A DNA stretch of 64,000 nucleotides from Lasiodiplodia sp. COLG20 (taxonomy: Eukaryota > Ascomycota > Dothideomycetes > Botryosphaeriales > Botryosphaeriaceae): assembly GCA_009801085.1 (NCBI GenBank), contig VNWV01000005.1, forward strand, positions 992,001 through 1,056,000, in the 5' to 3' direction. The notes beneath the pieces are model-generated. The model saw only the letters and a program-made list of their open reading frames with translations, was not told the DNA's origin and did not search any database. Positions within the stretch are counted from its first letter, which is position 1. Every line of letters starts with the position of its first letter. The translations under genes were made by a program, and so were the position numbers. Shown here one piece after another: positions 59,415 to 64,000 of the stretch.

Positions 59415-60543
59415 ATGCGGTTCCTGTCGCTCTTCACCCAGCTCCTGCTGCCGCTGTCGGCATTGGCCGCCAAAAAGGCGCCGTCGCAGGACCGCTTCCA
59501 CACCTTCCGCGCCCAGGGCTCGCCGCTGAAGCTCGACGACGCCTCGTTCAATGAATTGACCTCAGCCCCGCGCGACTACGCCGTCGCCGTGCTGCTGACC
59601 GCCCTCGAGCCGCGCTTCGGCTGCCAGATGTGCCAGGAATTCCAGCCCGAGTGGAACCTGCTGGCGAAGAGCTGGACCAAGGGCGACAAGGACGCCGAGA
59701 GCCGCACCATCTTCGCGACTCTGGACTTTGTCGACGGCAAGGCCACCTTCCAATCCGTACGCAACCCCGCCGCGCCGCCGCCTGTTCAATTGCTGATGTC
59801 CTCGCCAGCTCATGCTCCAAACCGCGCCCGTCCTCCTGCTCTTCCACCCGACTTCCGGCATCAATGCCAGGGCTGACACCCAGCCCAAGCGCTTCGACTT
59901 TGCCAATGGGTACGCTTCCAATTGACGCGATGCGAGTCCCTGCTGACCCCGTGTAGCCCGCAGTCGGCCGACGGCATTCATGCCTGGATCTCGCGCAACC
60001 TCCCCGAGGGCCCGCACCCGCCCATTGTCCGCCCCATCAACTACCTGAAGATTGTCTCCGTGACCACCGCCGTGCTCGGCCTGATCACCTTCGTCACCGT
60101 CGCTGCGCCCTACATCCTGCCCGTCATCCAGAACCGCAACCTGTGGGCCGCCTTTAGCCTGATCATGGTGCTCCTATTCACCAGCGGCCACATGTTCAAC
60201 CACATCAGAAAGGTGCCCTACGTTGCCGGCGACGGAAAGGGCGGCATCAGCTACTTTGCCGGTGGTTTCCAGAACCAGTTCGGGATGGAAACGCAAATCG
60301 TCGCAGCTATCTGTAAGTTTGATGCACCTGTCCTGCGGGACCGGAATGCTGACCATCCTAGACGGTGTCCTTTCCTTTGCCACCATCTCGCTCGCCCTCA
60401 AGGTTCCCCGCATCGCGAACCCCAAGACGCAGCAGACCGCCGTCATCATTTGGGGTGGTCTGCTCTTCCTGTGCTACAGCTTCCTCCTCAGCGTTTTCAG
60501 GATCAAGAACGGCGGTTACCCTTTCTACCTGCCTCCGTTTTGA
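59415..60543 (+). CDS. OST3: oligosaccharyltransferase subunit Ost3/Ost6
   Basis: Four exons: 59415-59756, 59809-59909, 59957-60312 and 60362-60543 (introns 52, 47 and 49 nt), 326 residues. A signal peptide (MRFLSLFTQLLLPLSALAA) precedes a luminal thioredoxin-like domain with the redox motif CQMC (C70, C73). Four membrane helices follow, the first beginning YLKIVSVTTAVLGLITFVTV. The protein ends GGYPFYLPPF. Ost3/Ost6 form mixed disulfides with nascent chains in the endoplasmic reticulum to hold acceptor sequons for N-glycosylation. Family length and topology are standard. Confidence 0.95.
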
Positions 60544-60930
60544 GCTTGAAACCCATGTAACATACCTTTGAAATGAGCAGTGCTTGCAAGTAAAAGAAGA
60601 CGGCAATGTGACGCACCAGTAGCGCAGGAGTCCTGTAGTAAGTAGAACCTGTGGTCAGAAGAACTTGGGCAGGTTCCTATTTAAAAGTCAGATAGTCAAT
60701 TGAGATTTTGGAGATTGGGAATGATGAATTGTACTGCACCGGTGCCGTTGCTCCGAGAGAAAAGGAGCGTTGGAGAGCAGCCGGTGTTGCGGGGTTTTCG
60801 AACTGTCTACTGCTTGGCCGACTCGTTATCGTCCTTTGCCGCTTATTCTTTCCTCACACAATCGCTTGTCATAATCCAAGAGACCCTGTTCGATATCCAA
60901 GTGAACTGTTTAATTCAATTATTCAAATCC
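60544..60930. other. OST3 3' flank, no gene
   Basis: AT-rich, without a supported ORF. It leads into the minisatellite. Confidence 0.5.
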
Positions 60931-61190
60931 CTCAACCGGTGAACTGTTGTCCAATATTCCTCAGGTGAATTGTTCAGATCTGCTGTTCCATATTCCTCAA
61001 CTGGTGAACTGTTCGAGCTTGTTCTTCAATATTACCGCTCAGCCGGTGAGCCGTCCGAGCCTATTCTTCAATATACCCCTCAACCGGTCAGCCGTTAGAG
61101 CTTTTTGTCAATATACCCCTCAATCGGTGAACTGTTCAAGCTTGTTTTCAATGTACCCCTCAACCGGTCAACCGTTTCGAGCCCATTAAT
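60931..61190. repeat. minisatellite, about seven 29-42-bp units
   Basis: The units follow CTCAACCGGTGAACTGTTCG...TTCAATATACCC with substitutions and length changes. A degenerate partial unit precedes it (60890-60930). It is non-coding. Confidence 0.85.
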
Positions 61191-61198
61191 GCAGCAGG

Positions 61199-61254
61199 TG
61201 CATTGTTGTAATGCAAGACACGTTGTTGTAATGCAAAGACACGTTGTAATACAG
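61199..61254. repeat. three tandem copies of a ~21-bp unit
   Basis: GACACGTTGTTGTAATGCAA-like units follow the minisatellite directly. Confidence 0.75.
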
Positions 61255-61930
61255 TAGACTCATGAATGCAACTTCCAATCATACCATGCCACGAAGACAA
61301 GGACGCGTGTGCCCCTGTCTCATCTCGTCTCATGCGTGCCGGGCGCTCCGTGTTCTCAAAGTGGGTGTAATCCAAGGGGCAGTCCAATACGGCTGACTAG
61401 GCTTACCATAACGTTCATAGTCTACTAAATTAACAGATCAGGAACGGTTCCCGTTTACCAACTAACTGGCTATTTAAGAGCACCGTACGTAGTTAAATAT
61501 ACCGTCGAGGTTCGCCACACTCCAACACAAATTACTTCAATTGAAACGCCTGATAGTTGTTTCTTTAGGAGGATTTTCGATGTAAGTACGCTTTCTATGT
61601 GGTCAGAAGCGACCACCCTATGTAGAAAGACGATTTCTGCTTTGAGTATCAAATTTTGTATCTCCGCTAACGGCTTGTCAGATTCTCCAGTCAATTCGTT
61701 TCTCGATTCTGCTTAGACCTAGCCCATATCAGAGGATGAAAGTGGGATGACTTCCTGGAGATAGATGTGTAACAGTATTATCTGAAAGAGCATTCAAGTC
61801 TACATTCTCGTTTAGCCAACACAGCAGTATCCGTTAGCTGCCTACTGGCAAGTAGGTTATTCTTGTCTTGATATGGCATGCCCTCCTTCCCCGTATCATC
61901 AAGCAGCGGGTCTCAGCACCAGCACGCAGC
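61255..61930. other. AT-rich interval, nothing recognised
   Basis: It has short ORFs on both strands without motifs and is the upstream flank of tRNA-Ala. Confidence 0.45.
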
Positions 61931-62073
61931 GGGTCTGTGGTTTAGTGGTATAATACTCCCTTAGCATCACGTGATCCATGTAATATGGGAGTGGTCCCGG
62001 GTTCGGTGAGTCCTCATGTTCGAATCTTTTCAATATCATCAATCTAACAAAACATCAGATTCCCGGCGGATCC
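61931..62073 (+). tRNA. tRNA-Ala(AGC) with a 37/38 intron and a T-loop insert
   Basis: The acceptor arms GGGTCTG (61931-61937) and CGGATCC (62067-62073) pair over seven bases including G3:U70, the alanine identity pair. The A-box is TGGTTTAGTGG. The anticodon stem CTCCC/GGGAG encloses TTAGCA...T with anticodon AGC, split after position 37 by a 19-nt intron (61967-61985). The T stem CCGGG/CCCGG is perfect and its loop TTCG|ATT is split between positions 57 and 58 by a 53-nt insert (62006-62058, GTGAGT...CATCAG). The mature form is 71 nt. A T5 run lies 38 nt downstream. Confidence 0.85.
62006..62058 (+). other. T-loop insert (putative second intron) of tRNA-Ala
   Basis: The 53-nt insert has GTGAGT, six bases, GTTCGAATC (B-box core), sixteen bases, TCTAAC (branch-like), seven bases and CAG. 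The layout is the same as in the tRNA-Gly insert at 21929-21878, with no overall sequence identity outside these blocks. Confidence 0.75.
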
Positions 62074-62078
62074 AACAG

Positions 62079-62096
62079 TAACTGGTTCAATTCCGG
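62079..62096 (+). promoter_or_regulatory. extra B-box / T-arm-like sequence downstream of tRNA-Ala
   Basis: ACTGGTTCAATTCCGGT forms a 5-bp stem with a 7-nt loop, and GGTTCAATTCC is a full B-box consensus. It begins about six bases after the tRNA ends and could act as an external Pol III element or be a tRNA relic. Confidence 0.5.
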
Positions 62097-62110
62097 TCTT
62101 ATATCCTTTC

Positions 62111-62115
62111 TTTTT
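62111..62115 (+). terminator. Pol III terminator of tRNA-Ala
   Basis: A run of five T residues, preceded by TTTC, lies 38 nt beyond the mature end. Confidence 0.5.
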
Positions 62116-62612
62116 GCGTTTTCTTCGCTATTACCCCTTTCTTTTATTGTAATGGTAGAGATTAAGAAAGTATTAAAGGTAATTTTTTTTTTCAGTGGTA
62201 ACGCTCGGACCTCTATGATAATCTATTATTTCACGTAACCTATCTATCGCCTTACCCTTCCGTTAGAATTCCGACTTTTTGCTCTACCAAACCCGAACTG
62301 TAACACAGTGTACAAGGGGATGGATAACTGGGGTGCTAAATCCGCCACCCTTGTTTTCATCCTCAGTCCAATGTTGAACATCGAAACAACGAGCAAATAA
62401 ATCCAAGCAGATATATTCAACAGTGGTTTCTCTCATTCAAAGCCTTAGAGGAACAATACATCAATTTAAAAAGCAGTCTCTTGTGCCCGTCTATTCATTG
62501 GCCCGTACATTTCCCAGAACTCGCCAGAACAAACATCATAAGTAACATTATTCCTTTCACTTCCTTCCGAAAATTCCCCCCCAAGCCCTCTGCTAATCGC
62601 TCGGTCTGTCTC
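62116..62612. other. AT-rich spacer, no gene
   Basis: Between tRNA-Ala and the 3' end of the RG-tailed gene nothing further is recognised. Confidence 0.5.
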
Positions 62613-63986
62613 CTACTGTGTACGGCGACCACGGCTGCGGCTGCGACCATGAGCGCGACCACGACCACGACCACGACCTCGACCACGGCCACCCTCAGCA
62701 GGCGTCGGAGTCGTAGGTGTATCGGCACCTGTGTCGCCTTCACGCCCCTCAGGGCTTTGATTGTCGGCTGAAGTTTGCCCTCCTTGGCGCTGGCGGGCGC
62801 GAGTGGTGCCTAATATGAACCAGTTAGTCAAATGTATGACAGTATAGGTGCATCGAGACTTGCCTTTCTTGGAAGGATATTTAGTGTTCAGTAACTTCTT
62901 GTCAGCAGCGACAAAGACATGATCGAGTGAGTCATCTGGAAGGGAATCCATCAATGACATGAGCTCTTCTTCACCCAGTTGAGAGTCGCGGAGCCAATCG
63001 CGAAAGTCTTTGGCTTTTTGAATGGAACGCGTCGGACTGCTCATGGATACAACTGTGTTGCCCTCGCTTTCCCAGGCGTCAAGTGCTTGTTGTATCGCTT
63101 GACCAAATTCCTCTCCAAGCAAACGTCCCGTTGCTGCAGACGCGGCATCCTCCTGCTTGTCCGAACCGAACGCCGTGCTCAACGAGATGAACAAATCTGC
63201 TCCATCGCGATCCGTAAGTTGGCGTATATTTTGCGCAGTGTCGCTGTCGTCTTCTTGCTCCTCGAGGAATGCGGCCATGTGATCTGCGCAATTGGTTCTC
63301 TGCGTTGTGAAATGCTTAGATTTGGTCGTGACCAGGGGTGTCCCCTTGCCTTGTTCAACCCAGTTCTTGAATGTCTCGTTCAACAGCTGCTGGTGTGTCT
63401 CGATGAGGTTATTGACTGCTGCCGAGAGCGGCTTTTTGGGAGAGAGCGATCTTGATCTGCGTGGACGTGGTACGCCTATCTGTTCGATCGTTTCCAAGAG
63501 CTCATCCATAAGGATGTTGAGAATTGCAGTGTTCCGGTGGATGGCCATCTCGGAAACTTTCAGACTACTTGGATCCCGCAGCCTCCACCAGCTGTTTGCC
63601 TCTTTCAACTCACTTGGCTCACCATAGATCTCTCGAACATCAGACGAAGCTCCTGTGGGAGGTCGCGGGAAGAGTAGAGATGAACCGCTCTCCAAGACGA
63701 CAGAGGACCTTCGCGAAGAGGACTCAGAAGGAGAATTCATCGTTGTACTCCAAGAATTTTTCGATCGCAAGGCCAGGAAGTTGAGTGGTGTACAGCCAAC
63801 AATGCCACTGGGTGGCAGTAGGCTACCTAAATACCATCTAAATTTGTTTCCTTTACTTCTTGGGCCTAGCTTGATTTTTTTGGCCCATGTACGGAAAAAC
63901 ATGTTGTCTGATCCTTGTTTGGTGGCAATCACAACGAAATAACAGCTGCCAGCATCACAACAATTTGAAAATCCACACGTGCTCAT
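62613..63986 (-). CDS. uncharacterised protein with RG-repeat tail; start uncertain at window edge
   Basis: The frame is open from ATG 63986 to 62613; removing a likely 54-nt GC-AG intron (62863-62810, branch CTAAC) gives 439 residues. The first 80 codons look weakly coding, so the true start may be MNSPSESSSRRSS or lie beyond the window. The body is helical and acidic (MAIHRNTAILNILMDELLET, RTNCADHMAAFLEEQEDDSD). The tail is GRGRGRGRGRGRAHGRSRSR, an RGG/RG-like RNA-binding or methylation target. I recognise no domain. It stands in repeat-rich sequence and could be a lineage-specific gene. Confidence 0.5.
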   Translation of the reverse strand: MSTCGFSNCCDAGSCYFVVIATKQGSDNMFFRTWAKKIKLGPRSKGNKFRWYLGSLLPPSGIVGCTPLNFLALRSKNSWSTTMNSPSESSSRRSSVVLESGSSLLFPRPPTGASSDVREIYGEPSELKEANSWWRLRDPSSLKVSEMAIHRNTAILNILMDELLETIEQIGVPRPRRSRSLSPKKPLSAAVNNLIETHQQLLNETFKNWVEQGKGTPLVTTKSKHFTTQRTNCADHMAAFLEEQEDDSDTAQNIRQLTDRDGADLFISLSTAFGSDKQEDAASAATGRLLGEEFGQAIQQALDAWESEGNTVVSMSSPTRSIQKAKDFRDWLRDSQLGEEELMSLMDSLPDDSLDHVFVAADKKLLNTKYPSKKGKSRCTYTVIHLTNWFILGTTRARQRQGGQTSADNQSPEGREGDTGADTPTTPTPAEGGRGRGRGRGRGRAHGRSRSRGRRTQ

Positions 63987-64000
63987 AAAGGAGAGACAAT

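Noticed and set aside
60931..61190. regularly spaced repeats considered as a CRISPR array
   Set aside because: Units are contiguous and divergent without unique spacers, and the host is a eukaryote; it is a minisatellite.

Overview
This is a nuclear contig piece from a filamentous ascomycete (Pezizomycotina; Dothideomycetes is my best guess, by inference only). The evidence is short GT-AG introns of about 46-74 nt in nearly every gene, branch sites of CTAAC/CTGAC type, fungus-specific families (Zn2Cys6 factor, Inp1, Skn7, a DUF6536-like membrane protein, a DNMT5-type methyltransferase) and Pol III tRNA genes with 37/38 introns. Gene-dense, moderately GC-rich blocks alternate with AT-richer, gene-poor stretches that hold decayed or non-autonomous mobile DNA.

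Layout. 0-8.6 kb: the 3' part of a TBC/RabGAP gene, a long empty interval with one palindromic MITE, then a Pro/Gln-rich nuclear protein. 8.6-13.4 kb: no gene that I can support. 13.4-20.0 kb: a C2H2/C2HC/Zn2Cys6 transcription factor (-), complex I subunit NDUFS7 (+), and a 792-aa multi-pass membrane protein (-). 20.0-25.0 kb: transposon debris, a 91-bp inverted repeat pair and a tRNA-Gly(UCC). 25.0-34 kb: proteasome beta5, Inp1-like peroxisome inheritance protein and three uncharacterised genes. 34.6-41.4 kb: a 2191-aa DNMT5-type DNA methyltransferase/SNF2 protein. 41.4-52.2 kb: a core block with a MITE, a peroxiredoxin, Skn7, eIF2B-epsilon and an Ariadne-type RBR ubiquitin ligase. 52.2-57.1 kb: repeat island with another MITE and a complete 586-bp TIR element with 8-bp target duplications. 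57.1-60.5 kb: a coiled-coil nuclear protein and OST3/OST6, head to head. 60.5-64.0 kb: minisatellites, a tRNA-Ala(AGC) and an uncharacterised RG-tailed gene at the window edge.

The most unusual signal is in the two tRNA genes. Each folds into a perfect 71-nt cloverleaf only when two segments are removed: an ordinary 37/38 intron and a second 52-53 nt insert in the T-loop, between positions 57 and 58. The two T-loop inserts share a layout, GTRAGT-N6-GTTCGANTC-N15/16-TCTAAY-N7-CAG. They therefore have spliceosomal-type ends and branch site, and they carry a replacement for the Pol III B-box that they interrupt. I know of no described class of fungal nuclear tRNA introns like this. Two independent examples in 64 kb suggest a genome-wide system.

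Functionally the protein genes are mostly housekeeping (protein turnover, translation initiation, N-glycosylation, respiration). One stress-linked pair stands out: Skn7 and a peroxiredoxin are transcribed divergently from one 1.05-kb intergenic region. All exon coordinates were derived by hand from splice signals and reading frame and have not been checked against transcripts.
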